In this document: positions 1 through 5,793 of the stretch, in pieces
Layout: each line of letters opens with the position of its first letter
How positions within the stretch are numbered: the stretch's first letter is position 1
Assembly: GCA_003140705.1 (NCBI GenBank)
Contig: PLKU01000511.1
Span: 1-6,731, forward strand
Length of the DNA stretch: 6,731 nt
Source: Acidobacteriaceae bacterium
GTDB taxonomy: Bacteria; Acidobacteriota; Terriglobia; Terriglobales; Acidobacteriaceae
Direction of reading: 5' to 3'
Made by a program: the position numbers and the translations under genes
The notes under the pieces: model-generated
Seen by the model: the letters and a program-made list of their open reading frames with translations, nothing else
Told to the model about the DNA's origin: nothing
The model's database searches: none

Positions 1-539
1 CCATCCGTCCGCCACACGCTGCAAAACGAGCAGTGCTTCGGGCACCCGCGAATGGTCTGCACCGACGCCCACATATACTTCTCCGGCTGCATCAAGTCCC
101 AGCGCGCAGCCAGGAACTCCCCGCCTTCAATGCGTCCGCCCTCGTAGATTCTCTCCGGCTTCCCGGCCATGCAGTCCTTGACCACTTTGCCCCAGGCCAC
201 GTCTCCGTCGCCTTTCACCACGGCATGAGCTTCCCCGAGTTCAAGCGCCTCCTCGGGAAATAGCGTGGCGTGGATTCCGCCGTAAATAACCCAGGCGCCC
301 TGGTTGCGCGCCATCCTGCCCACCTCGTAGCCGCGCAGCGCATTGCCTGTATGCACGCTGATGCCAACAATATCCCCGGCTTGAATGGACTCAGGCACAA
401 TCTGCTCAATTGACTCGTCCACCAGAATGGGATCGCCCGCCATTGCCGGCGTGGCCGCCGCAAGCACGAAAAGCCATCTTGGTGTGATGACAGCAGTGCC
501 AAAGGAGTTGTCGCTGGGATTGACCAGATGAACGCTCAT
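1..539 (-). CDS. B12-binding radical SAM protein, N-terminal part (runs off the window)
   Basis: The start at 539 gives 179 complete codons before the window edge, so the C-terminus is missing. Residues 1 to about 135 look like a cobalamin-binding (Rossmann-type) domain: it opens with VHLVNPSDNSFGTAVITPRW and contains GDIVGISVHTGNALRGYEVG (about 55-74), IYGGIHATLFPEEALELG (85-102) and VVKGDGD (107-113). Then follows the radical SAM signature CPKHCSFC, with Cys166, Cys170 and Cys173 (CxxxCxxC) to bind the 4Fe-4S cluster that cleaves S-adenosylmethionine. B12-dependent radical SAM enzymes are often methylases or carbon-skeleton enzymes, but the substrate cannot be told from this part. Upstream, AGGAAAGG lies about 9 bases before the ATG and serves as ribosome binding site. 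The 240-bp gap to ribBA contains a palindrome and an AT-rich tract, so it is probably transcribed on its own. The class is secure; the specific function is unknown. Confidence 0.9.
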   Translation of the reverse strand, partial: MSVHLVNPSDNSFGTAVITPRWLFVLAAATPAMAGDPILVDESIEQIVPESIQAGDIVGISVHTGNALRGYEVGRMARNQGAWVIYGGIHATLFPEEALELGEAHAVVKGDGDVAWGKVVKDCMAGKPERIYEGGRIEGGEFLAARWDLMQPEKYMWASVQTIRGCPKHCSFCSVWRTD

Positions 540-610
540 CCAATCCTACCTTTCCTCGTACGAGTTTCGGTGGCCTCAGAGAGCGTCTTCGTGATCGATC
601 GGGTCGTTTT

Positions 611-625
611 CGGAAACTGTTTCCG
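611..625. promoter_or_regulatory. Perfect palindrome, candidate operator of the radical SAM gene
   Basis: CGGAAAC-T-GTTTCCG has 7-bp arms around a single central base. It lies 72-86 bases upstream of the radical SAM start codon, in a non-coding gap. Size and symmetry fit the site of a dimeric helix-turn-helix repressor. No regulator gene is in the window, so this is inference from symmetry and place only. Confidence 0.4.
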
Positions 626-639
626 CACGATGAACGATG

Positions 640-735
640 TCGATTTTTCCCGCCGGACAGTTTTTACAATTTTACAGGGTTTAGGTAACCCATGGTGGTT
701 AATATTGACCAATATCCTTTTTATATTTTGTGAAT
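640..735 (-). promoter_or_regulatory. AT-rich promoter region upstream of the radical SAM gene
   Basis: This AT-rich island in otherwise GC-rich DNA lies in the 540-779 gap, which has no convincing gene. It contains an inverted repeat ATATTG-AC-CAATAT (702-715) and a shorter one, GGGTT-TAGGT-AACCC (677-691). On the minus strand there are several -10-like stretches (TATAAA, TGTAAAAT) but no well-spaced -35/-10 pair, so no exact promoter can be named. The likeliest role is the promoter and upstream control region of the gene starting at 539. Confidence 0.35.
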
Positions 736-779
736 GTCGCCGGCATCTCGCAAGCGTAGGCAGCAATGCAGTCCCGGGC

Positions 780-2144
780 CTATCCCATTCGGCTGCATTC
801 CTGCACCGGTATCGCCACCTGCTCTATAATTTCCAGCCCGAATCCCTCCAGGGCGGGGATGTGCATGGGTGTATTCGATAGCAGCCGAATCCGCTGGATG
901 CCCAGGTCCGACAAGATCTGGCCGCCTAGGCCAATTGCCCGCAGAATCCGTCCGGAGCGGGCCTGCGATCCCTCTCGTTCGCGCAACTGAGGATGTAAGA
1001 CAAGACGAGCTCCGCCAGATTCTTGCGCATCTGCACGTACAGCTGCTCCGCCAGCATCAAATGTCTCGGGGCGAAACGTGGTTGGCATATCCGCGGTGCG
1101 ATCGATCTCAAACCCTCGCGACGTATTGTGCAGGTAGAGCACCGCGCCGCAGCCCTCTTCGGCAATCATGCGCATCGACTGGTCGAGAATCTCGCGGCAG
1201 TGGCAGTCGGCGGCAAATACATCCCCCGCCGTGCAGCGCGTATGCACGCGCACCAGCACTGCGTGCGCACATGGCTTTCTGGATTCACTTTGAGTATGCG
1301 CAGCCAATCCCAAATCCAATCCCGATCTGGTCGCCCCCGAGACTCCGTTCGCCGGTCCGCCATGGACCGCGGGGCAGCCGTCGCAAAGATCGCCACGCAC
1401 CAGCGCTATGTGGCTTTCTCCGCCATTCACCTCGCTCTCATAAGCGATCATCCGGAACTCGCCATACCGGGTTTGAATCTTGCTCTCTCCCGCTCGCACT
1501 ATGTACCGTTCGTTGCGCAGCCGGTAGCGAATCAGTTCCGCCACAGTCAGAATCAGCAGCCCATGCTCTTTGCAAAATGGAATCAGGTCCGGTATGCGCG
1601 CCATCTCTCCGTCGTCGCGCATGATCTCACAAATCACTCCAGCCGGATTCAACCCCGCCAGCCTGGCCAGGTCAACCGATGCCTCGGTCTGACCCGCGCG
1701 AACCAGTACGCCGCCCTTGCGTGCGCGCAGCGGGAAGATATGTCCCGGCCGCGCCAGGTCCGAATAGCTTGTCCGCGCATCGATTGCGGTACGAATTGTG
1801 TGCGCCCGGTCTGCGGCTGAAATTCCAGTCGTGACCCCTTCGCGCGCCTCAATCGTCTCTGTAAACGCGGTCCCGAATCGCGACGAGTTCTGCTGCGTCA
1901 TAGGAAACAGCCGCAGGTAGTCTGCGCGCTCTTCGGTCAGCGTCAGGCAGATCAGCCCGCGGCCGAACCGGGCCATGAAGTTGATCGCCTCGGGAGTGGC
2001 GTGCTCGGCAGCCAGCGTCAGGTCGCCCTCGTTCTCCCTGTCCTCGTCGTCCACCACAACCACCATGCGCCCCGCGCGGATTTCCAACAGCGCGCCGGAC
2101 ACGTCGGTAAATGGGGCCTCGAAGGTGCGTGAACTGTTCGGCAT
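780..2144 (-). CDS. ribBA: Fused RibBA: 3,4-dihydroxy-2-butanone-4-phosphate synthase plus a divergent GTP cyclohydrolase II-like domain
   Basis: The protein is 454 aa. Residues 12-207 are a complete DHBP synthase (RibB), which turns ribulose 5-phosphate into 3,4-dihydroxy-2-butanone 4-phosphate and formate. Its landmarks are all present: [10 protein letters not shown] (32-41), [10 protein letters not shown] (58-67), [19 protein letters not shown] (99-117), [20 protein letters not shown] (131-150) and [13 protein letters not shown] (171-183). Residues 210-454 resemble GTP cyclohydrolase II, which opens GTP in the first step of the pathway: VRVHTRC, GDVF and CHC (299-316) for zinc, and [20 protein letters not shown] (405-424). 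But the usual EGRGIGL and AYALQD segments, including the catalytic Tyr, are not recognisable, and about 45 extra residues separate ALVRGD from VLVRVH. The RibA half may therefore be inactive or altered. I chose the ATG at 2144, which follows GAGGTG; ATG 2165 and TTG 2183 are in-frame alternatives. The 149-bp leader shows no FMN riboswitch. Confidence 0.92.
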   Translation of the reverse strand: MPNSSRTFEAPFTDVSGALLEIRAGRMVVVVDDEDRENEGDLTLAAEHATPEAINFMARFGRGLICLTLTEERADYLRLFPMTQQNSSRFGTAFTETIEAREGVTTGISAADRAHTIRTAIDARTSYSDLARPGHIFPLRARKGGVLVRAGQTEASVDLARLAGLNPAGVICEIMRDDGEMARIPDLIPFCKEHGLLILTVAELIRYRLRNERYIVRAGESKIQTRYGEFRMIAYESEVNGGESHIALVRGDLCDGCPAVHGGPANGVSGATRSGLDLGLAAHTQSESRKPCAHAVLVRVHTRCTAGDVFAADCHCREILDQSMRMIAEEGCGAVLYLHNTSRGFEIDRTADMPTTFRPETFDAGGAAVRADAQESGGARLVLHPQLREREGSQARSGRILRAIGLGGQILSDLGIQRIRLLSNTPMHIPALEGFGLEIIEQVAIPVQECSRMG

Positions 2145-2293
2145 CGTCACCTCATTCTCGCCCATTGCAGCCACAAACGGCAAAACTGCTCAGTCACCAC
2201 CCCGCCGCGCCCGGTCCTTGACTCCCTCTCGATTGCACCGCCTCGAAAACCGTCGCAGCTATGCCGTCGCTGAAAGCCCCCGAGCCCACAGTT

Positions 2294-2704
2294 TCAGCGC
2301 TTCCCCTCGTCGTCCTCCAGGTAGAACTGCGCCACCAGGTTGTGGCGCCCCATGAAGTCGCCCATCCGCTCAAACATCGCCATCTTGTAAACAAGTGAAG
2401 CCGTCGCGTACTGGCTGGAGTAAAGCCTGTCCGTGTTGACGCACTGCATCAGCTCGTCATTCCTCGAATTCAGCACTTTGCTAGGAACGGCCCCAACATT
2501 CAACTTGCTTTTGAAATTGCTGAACTCGTCTTCAGCCGAATCCCCAATGCCAGCACTTGCACCGCTCGGGATGCCCCACGCGTCCGCATCAGCCCGGCAC
2601 TGCTCCAGCGGAGCCACATGCACCGCAGCATCCTGTTCCCGCACCATCGGCGCAACCAACAGAAAAACCGCCGGTAACAGCAAACGTCTCAATTTTGTCG
2701 ACAT
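2294..2704 (-). CDS. Small secreted hypothetical protein (136 aa)
   Basis: The product has a basic start and a hydrophobic stretch ([15 protein letters not shown], residues 6-20), which looks like a Sec signal peptide, so it is probably exported. The mature part is hydrophilic, with two cysteines (Cys36 in [11 protein letters not shown] and Cys88 in ELMQCVNTD) that could pair, and a helical C-terminus with [18 protein letters not shown] (106-123) and the acidic-basic tail EDDEGKR. I recall similar small proteins from acidobacteria but no function for them. The ATG at 2704 is chosen because GGAGGAG lies just before it and the signal peptide begins there; an ATG at 2725 is in frame. The DUF4189 gene ends 38 bases upstream on the same strand, so the two may be co-transcribed. 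A 7-bp inverted repeat (GCTGAAA at 2269-2275, TTTCAGC at 2292-2298) overlaps the stop codon but has no T-tract. Confidence 0.7.
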   Translation of the reverse strand: MSTKLRRLLLPAVFLLVAPMVREQDAAVHVAPLEQCRADADAWGIPSGASAGIGDSAEDEFSNFKSKLNVGAVPSKVLNSRNDELMQCVNTDRLYSSQYATASLVYKMAMFERMGDFMGRHNLVAQFYLEDDEGKR

Positions 2705-2742
2705 CTCTCCTCCATCGAGCAGCATCGACCGGCACGTGGCTC

Positions 2743-3824
2743 CTAGTTCACGCTACAAGCCGCCGCTCTCGTTCCAGAGATCGCGATCCCGTACCGGTCC
2801 ATTCCTGAAACCCGCGAACCATCCGCCGTGAGCGTGACCCTGTCGACCGGTAAGTCCGAGAAACTAAGCGTATACGAGCGAGTTGAGCCTGCTGTCGCCT
2901 TCCAGGTCCCATGCCACGACGCGGCCGACGAGACAGCTCCTGAATGTCCCCGACAAATTCGACGTCCCGCTCGAAACCACCGTCACTTTGCTCGTCACCA
3001 CGTCCGTCCAGTTCCAAACCCCCACCAGCCCACTGCTCCCTGAGATTCGCGTTGCCGAATCGTTGCCTCCATACTGATTCGTTCCGCTCAACGAACGCGC
3101 ATCCGCAGAGATTGTGACCTTTGAAAGCGTCGATTGCGGCCACGTGATCGCATAGTTCCGCTGCGCCTCATTCACTGCCAGCCAACTTGGCACGAAAGGC
3201 CCGCTAAGCGCCTTGTTGTTGGGCAGAACAAAGACCTCCGATCCTTTGAACCATTGAAAGCAGCCCACAATCGGATCGACACCGGCACGGTGCGGCAGCG
3301 CCAGTGCCGGGGCGGATACACGGGATTGTCGCTTGCGCACTGCGCGGCCTGCACCATGCAACTATTCGCTTTAACCCCGCGACATTCCGTCGACGCTTCT
3401 TCCGCAGCCTGGTCGCGGTTGTCGTCGCCCGCATAACCCCACACATCATCGGCGTCGCTCACCGCAAGCGCCAGGCACTGATTACTTCGCGATATCAACA
3501 CATTGCAATCGGTCGCGCCAGCACTGCGGCAATTTGACTTCGCGATATCTTCCGCCGCGCCTTGGGTAGCTTGCCCATTTGAACCTCCCGAGTGCAGCGT
3601 GCTCTCTGAAAACGCAATCGCAGTCCACTGGGGGGCCGGCACATTCATTGAGTAGCCAGCCGGACAATCCCAGCGCATGAATTGATCGTTCCATGTGCAC
3701 AGCCCTGCCCCGACGCAGGCGCCACGCCCACGCCGCAGGTCGCCGCCGTGCAATACAGCGCTGCACAAAAACTCCGAACACACTTGGAGTTCACGAAGGC
3801 GGTTCTGCGGATAAGTCTTCTCAC
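2743..3824 (-). pseudogene. Secreted DUF4189 protein with doubled C-terminal module, broken by three frameshifts
   Basis: Restoring the frames gives about 360 aa. The start is a GTG at 3824, exactly 6 bases after GGGAGG, followed by a signal peptide (MRRLIRRTAF... to ...GVAPASGQ). Next come LCTWNDQFMRWDCPAGY, then a DUF4189 domain (about 3627-3337: WTAIAFSES, CNVLISRSNQCLALAVSD, WGYAGDD, AAEEASTECRG, CMVQAAQC, rich in cysteine), a proline-rich linker, and two copies of a module beginning IVGCFQWFKG and LVGVWNWTD and closing with VTISADARSLSGTNQYG and VTLTADGSRVSGMDRYG. The reading frame changes near 3703-3711 (one G lost from a run), near 3309-3312 (one C lost from a run) and near 2867-2885 (one extra base). 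Without repair, the initiating GTG gives only about 60 aa. DUF4189 has no known activity. It may be a decayed gene, or an intact one with sequence errors; the domain call is good. Confidence 0.78.
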
Positions 3825-3830
3825 AATAAA

Positions 3831-3836
3831 CCTCCC
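3831..3836 (-). promoter_or_regulatory. Ribosome binding site fixing a GTG start
   Basis: On the minus strand GGGAGG is followed by TTTATT and then GTG AGA AGA. The 6-base spacing is ideal, and the frame it opens encodes the signal peptide missing from the DUF4189 frame. This site decides the start of the broken gene and shows where the first frameshift must lie. Confidence 0.7.
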
Positions 3837-3990
3837 ATGAATTGTGGTTTTTTTTTGAAAAACGTCCTTCGGCGCTCTCATTCCACTTTGGTTCAACGCG
3901 AAATCCGATCTCTGGCGGGCGATCGGCACACCAGAAGCATACGCGCTTGTCGGCCCGCGTTAATCGGTCCGCCTACCCCGGGCCCTCTTT

Positions 3991-4030
3991 ACACAAAGTA
4001 AGCCTCCCTCACACAAAGTAAGCCTCCCTC
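3991..4030. repeat. Perfect tandem duplication of a 20-bp unit
   Basis: ACACAAAGTAAGCCTCCCTC occurs at 3991-4010 and again, directly adjoining and identical, at 4011-4030. There is no spacer, so it is not a CRISPR. It looks like a recent slippage duplication in non-coding DNA. A copy-number artefact of assembly is possible. Confidence 0.95.
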
Positions 4031-4106
4031 GGCGCACAATGATCAGCACAAGAACCTTGGAGACGGCACACCTGCCCCTGATTCCAAATTCTCTCCGCCC
4101 CAAACA

Positions 4107-4138
4107 GCAGAAGCGCCGCCCAAAGGCGGCGCTTCTGC
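4107..4138 (-). terminator. Strong stem-loop, probable terminator of the 75-aa gene
   Basis: GCAGAAGCGCCGCC pairs perfectly with GGCGGCGCTTCTGC over 14 bp around a 4-base loop (CAAA on the plus strand). Read on the minus strand it begins 20 bases after the stop codon of the 75-aa gene and is followed by TGTTTGG, a weak T-tract. Placement favours a terminator; the poor T-tract leaves an RNA 3'-end stabiliser or a dispersed palindromic repeat as alternatives. Confidence 0.6.
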
Positions 4139-4158
4139 GAGTAAAAACAGACTAAGGC

Positions 4159-4387
4159 CTACAACGTCGATTCGATCTCAAAACCCCAGGCCTCGAGAAG
4201 GGCCTCAGGGATGTACTTTGAATTCTTGTTCCTGCGAGCCCATTCCCGTAGACGGGTGGACCGGATGTACTGATCCGGCGCTGAGCTTGAACTCCTTCAC
4301 GACCTGCTCGAAGGAGGTGACGGTCGGCACCACCGGGCCAATCGGCTCCGGCTTGCCCCAATTCGGATTTCCACGACGCTTTGCCAT
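4159..4387 (-). pseudogene. Small basic conserved-type protein (75 aa) interrupted by one frameshift
   Basis: The ATG at 4387 opens MAKRRGNPNWGKPEPIGPVV, followed by PTVTSFEQVVKEFKLS. At 4278-4280 there is one base too many. Removing it continues as PDQYIRSTRLREWARRNKNS and KYIPEALLEAWGFEIESTL, ending at TAG 4159. Both halves are protein-like, and the joined 75 aa match from memory a short protein of acidobacterial genomes of unknown function. As written, translation runs on to 60 aa with an unrelated tail. The protein is basic at its start, with a helical, tryptophan- and arginine-rich second half, which would suit nucleic-acid or ribosome binding, but that is a guess. An AAGGA lies about 10 bases before the ATG, a good promoter is at 4482-4510, and a hairpin follows the stop. 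These intact signals favour a live gene with a sequence error over decay. Confidence 0.65.
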
Positions 4388-4467
4388 CGATTTGGTTTCC
4401 TTAAGAAAGCGGTGAATTGCGCTGACATCCTCGGAAACGGGCTGGGGGAACCTGTCTTTCCTGAGGT

Positions 4468-4479
4468 GACTCTAGAGTC
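4468..4479. promoter_or_regulatory. 12-bp perfect palindrome at the expected transcription start
   Basis: GACTCTAGAGTC begins two bases downstream (minus strand) of the -10 hexamer at 4487-4482, so it covers the expected start point of the 75-aa gene transcript. A repressor bound here would block initiation. A chance palindrome of this length is possible; the position is the main argument. Confidence 0.35.
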
Positions 4480-4481
4480 TT

Positions 4482-4510
4482 ATTTTACGGATTTTTCCTT
4501 CAAAAATCAA
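4482..4510 (-). promoter_or_regulatory. Sigma-70-type promoter of the 75-aa gene
   Basis: On the minus strand TTGATT (4510-4505) and TAAAAT (4487-4482) are separated by exactly 17 bases, with AT-rich flanks. The expected start point is near 4475, leaving a leader of about 88 bases before the ATG at 4387. This is the best-formed promoter in the window. Confidence 0.6.
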
Positions 4511-4691
4511 TAGGAAAATGAGGTTTCTGCGATTTCAGTCTCCGCCCATCATTCGAGATGAATCCAGGCTTTATATTCTTGTTCCATATAGCTTTAACAG
4601 TCGACTCTCCGCTGGGTTCATCGCCTGAATTTGCCGGGTGAATTCCCTCAAATTGGGCACACTGAGCCCGATTTGGGGCCATGACTCTTAT

Positions 4692-4697
4692 TACAAT
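4692..4697 (+). promoter_or_regulatory. -10 element placed for a leaderless transcript
   Basis: TACAAT is followed by 8 bases and then the ATG at 4706, so transcription would start at or within a base or two of the start codon. There is no Shine-Dalgarno sequence in between, and no good -35 hexamer at the usual distance. Confidence 0.45.
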
Positions 4698-4705
4698 AGC
4701 AAGTT

Positions 4706-5305
4706 ATGAGGAAATCCTGGCGAACTTTGGCCTGCGGCCTGCTGCTCCTGGCCGCTGCACTTCCGCGTTGCGGCGCAGTCGAACTCAAGGTGAGCCGGGA
4801 TGCCATTGAACGCACCCTGAAACTAAAGCTCTTCAGAAGCCCCGACGGCCGCTATTACTTGAAAGGCAGCCCTACGTCCGCCTGCTCCGTATACGCCGAG
4901 GACCCGCATCTGACGTTCGTCGACGACCGGATCGTAGTAAAGCTCAAGACTCACGCCAGGCTTGGAAAGTCGGTTGGTGGGGCGTGTCTCGGGATCTCGC
5001 TTTCACTGCCAGCCCAGGTCTCGCTCGCCCCAGTCGGTGACGGCGAATCTGTCGGCTTTCGCGATGCCCGCGTGGATCGCGTCAGTGACCGTCAGGAGCT
5101 CAACTTCCTCCTGACCCCATTCCTGAGCCACCAGATCCCTTCTTCCATGAAGGTGAATGCCGCCGACTTGCTCCGGGCGGCGCTTCAAGGCTCCACCGCA
5201 TCCTCCGGATACAAGGTTGCATTGGAGAGGCTCAAAATCCATTCCGTCCAGATCCAGGACGACTCCCTGGTTGTGGATGCCGACGGCGATTTGAGCGTGC
5301 AATAA
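4706..5305 (+). CDS. Exported protein of unknown function (199 aa)
   Basis: A signal peptide is clear: MRKSWRTLACGLLLLAAALP followed by RCGA, with cleavage likely after Ala24 (the cysteine at 22 does not sit in a good lipobox). The mature part has alternating polar and hydrophobic strands (LTFVDDRIVVKLKTHARLG at 69-87, LGISLSLPAQVSLAP at 95-109, LKIHSVQIQDDSLVVDADG at 176-194), a helix around VNAADLLRAALQ (150-161), and two cysteines (60, 94) that could pair. This outline recalls the elongated lipid-binding folds of DUF1439-type (YceB) or BPI/TULIP periplasmic proteins, but that is a weak structural impression, not a family match. No ribosome binding site precedes the ATG; TACAAT 8 bases upstream suggests a leaderless message. 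It stands alone, divergent from the 75-aa gene, with no obvious terminator after the stop. Confidence 0.78.
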   Translation: MRKSWRTLACGLLLLAAALPRCGAVELKVSRDAIERTLKLKLFRSPDGRYYLKGSPTSACSVYAEDPHLTFVDDRIVVKLKTHARLGKSVGGACLGISLSLPAQVSLAPVGDGESVGFRDARVDRVSDRQELNFLLTPFLSHQIPSSMKVNAADLLRAALQGSTASSGYKVALERLKIHSVQIQDDSLVVDADGDLSVQ

Positions 5306-5343
5306 AGCCCTAACCGCAGTCGAAACAGATGTCTATACAATAG

Positions 5344-5707
5344 CTAATCTGTGAGCGCGGCGCAGCCGTTACTCGGCCATTTCGTTTTCTGGGGCTTCGC
5401 GTCGGTCTCGTCCCGCTCGAAGTTGATGCCATCCTTGCGGCCTGTGATGCCGACGGCAAAACTTACAACGACATCTACGCCACCCTCCCGCTGAACTTCA
5501 CCAACGCGCAATACGGCCGGTTTATAAGAACCGGTCTGGCCATGTGTCAGATGCTGGATCTCCCCGCCGGGCCCGGTTTTTCGACGCGCCGGCGTCATGG
5601 ACCCATGCACCGGGCACACCGGCGCACTGGAGTTTCCCATGTTGGTCCTGCCACCCAACCCAACTGTTACGCAGTCTTCCTTCGTGGCTCTGCAGTCCAC
5701 GCCTTAG
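5344..5707 (+). pseudogene. C-terminal fragment of a VWFA-related acidobacterial protein, with one frameshift
   Basis: The plus-strand frame open from 5344 reads ...LEVDAILAACDADGKTYNDI, YATLPLNFTNAQYGRF, IRTGLAMCQMLDLPAGP up to about 5573. It then changes frame by one base and continues VFRRAGVMDPCTGHTGALEF, PMLVLPPNPTVTQSSFVALQ, STP, stop at 5705-5707. This is the typical ending of long secreted VWFA-related proteins of acidobacteria: a 'DADGK' strand, a 'LDLPAG' turn, then 'R-GVMD--TG--GALEFP'. Third positions in these codons are mostly G or C. Only about 120 residues remain; the von Willebrand A domain itself and any signal peptide are absent, and an in-frame stop stands at 5341. It is therefore a truncated remnant, or a damaged assembly. 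A competing minus-strand frame covers the same bases but has no such resemblance. Family call from memory. Confidence 0.62.
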
Positions 5708-5779
5708 AGCCAGTTCACTCATCCACTTGATTCGTTCACATCGCCAGCCGGGCTCCGGCCAACCCTCGCCAACGCAAGG

Positions 5780-5785
5780 TACAAT
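5780..5785 (+). promoter_or_regulatory. -10 element placed for a leaderless transcript
   Basis: TACAAT is followed by 8 bases (CCTTAGCC) and the ATG at 5794. The arrangement is the same as before the 199-aa gene. No -35 hexamer is seen at 17 bases, and no Shine-Dalgarno sequence stands at the usual distance; an AAGG directly before the TACAAT is too far from the ATG to be ideal. Confidence 0.45.
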
Positions 5786-5793
5786 CCTTAGCC

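Larger units (their letters stand above)
3825..4158. other. Intergenic region without a recognised gene
   Basis: The 334 bases between the DUF4189 gene and the 75-aa gene hold a run of nine T (3848-3856) just upstream of the DUF4189 ribosome binding site, a perfect 20-bp tandem duplication (3991-4030) and a strong hairpin (4107-4138). The open frames crossing it are short, show no family resemblance and overlap real genes at their ends. The promoter of the DUF4189 gene should be here, but no clear -35/-10 pair is visible. Confidence 0.6.
4388..4705. other. Divergent intergenic region
   Basis: The 318 bases separate the minus-strand and plus-strand gene groups. They hold the minus promoter (4482-4510), its palindrome (4468-4479) and a plus-strand -10 element (4692-4697). 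The AT content is high around 4480-4580. A minus-strand frame of 60 codons (4682-4500) is present but has only a weak ribosome binding site and no recognisable feature, so I do not call it a gene. Confidence 0.6.

Noticed and set aside
536..766. Minus-strand frame of 76 codons between ribBA and the radical SAM gene
   Set aside because: It covers an AT-rich region with two dyads, ends on the start codon of the next gene, and its product has no recognisable pattern.
869..1820. Long plus-strand open frames of 251 and 265 codons
   Set aside because: They lie opposite ribBA, whose family motifs are unmistakable. The plus frames are mirror effects of its codon bias.
2145..2293. Possible FMN riboswitch in front of ribBA
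   Set aside because: None of the conserved blocks of the RFN element are visible in this 149-bp leader.
3693..4001. Plus-strand frame of 102 codons
   Set aside because: It runs against the signal-peptide region of the DUF4189 gene and through the tandem duplication, with no family resemblance.
3991..4030. Possible CRISPR repeats
   Set aside because: The two copies adjoin directly with no spacer, and there are no cas genes.
4500..4682. Minus-strand frame of 60 codons in the divergent gap
   Set aside because: Its ribosome binding site is weak, there is no family resemblance, and it overlaps the promoter of the 75-aa gene.
5517..5534. Inverted repeat CCGGTT-TATAAG-AACCGG
   Set aside because: It lies inside the VWFA-related coding sequence, has no T-tract, and is short enough to be due to codon content.
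5344..5700. Minus-strand open frame of 118 codons
   Set aside because: Its end has G/C-rich third positions, but the plus strand over the same bases reads as the end of a VWFA-related protein across two frames, with motifs in the right order. The minus frame has no recognisable features.
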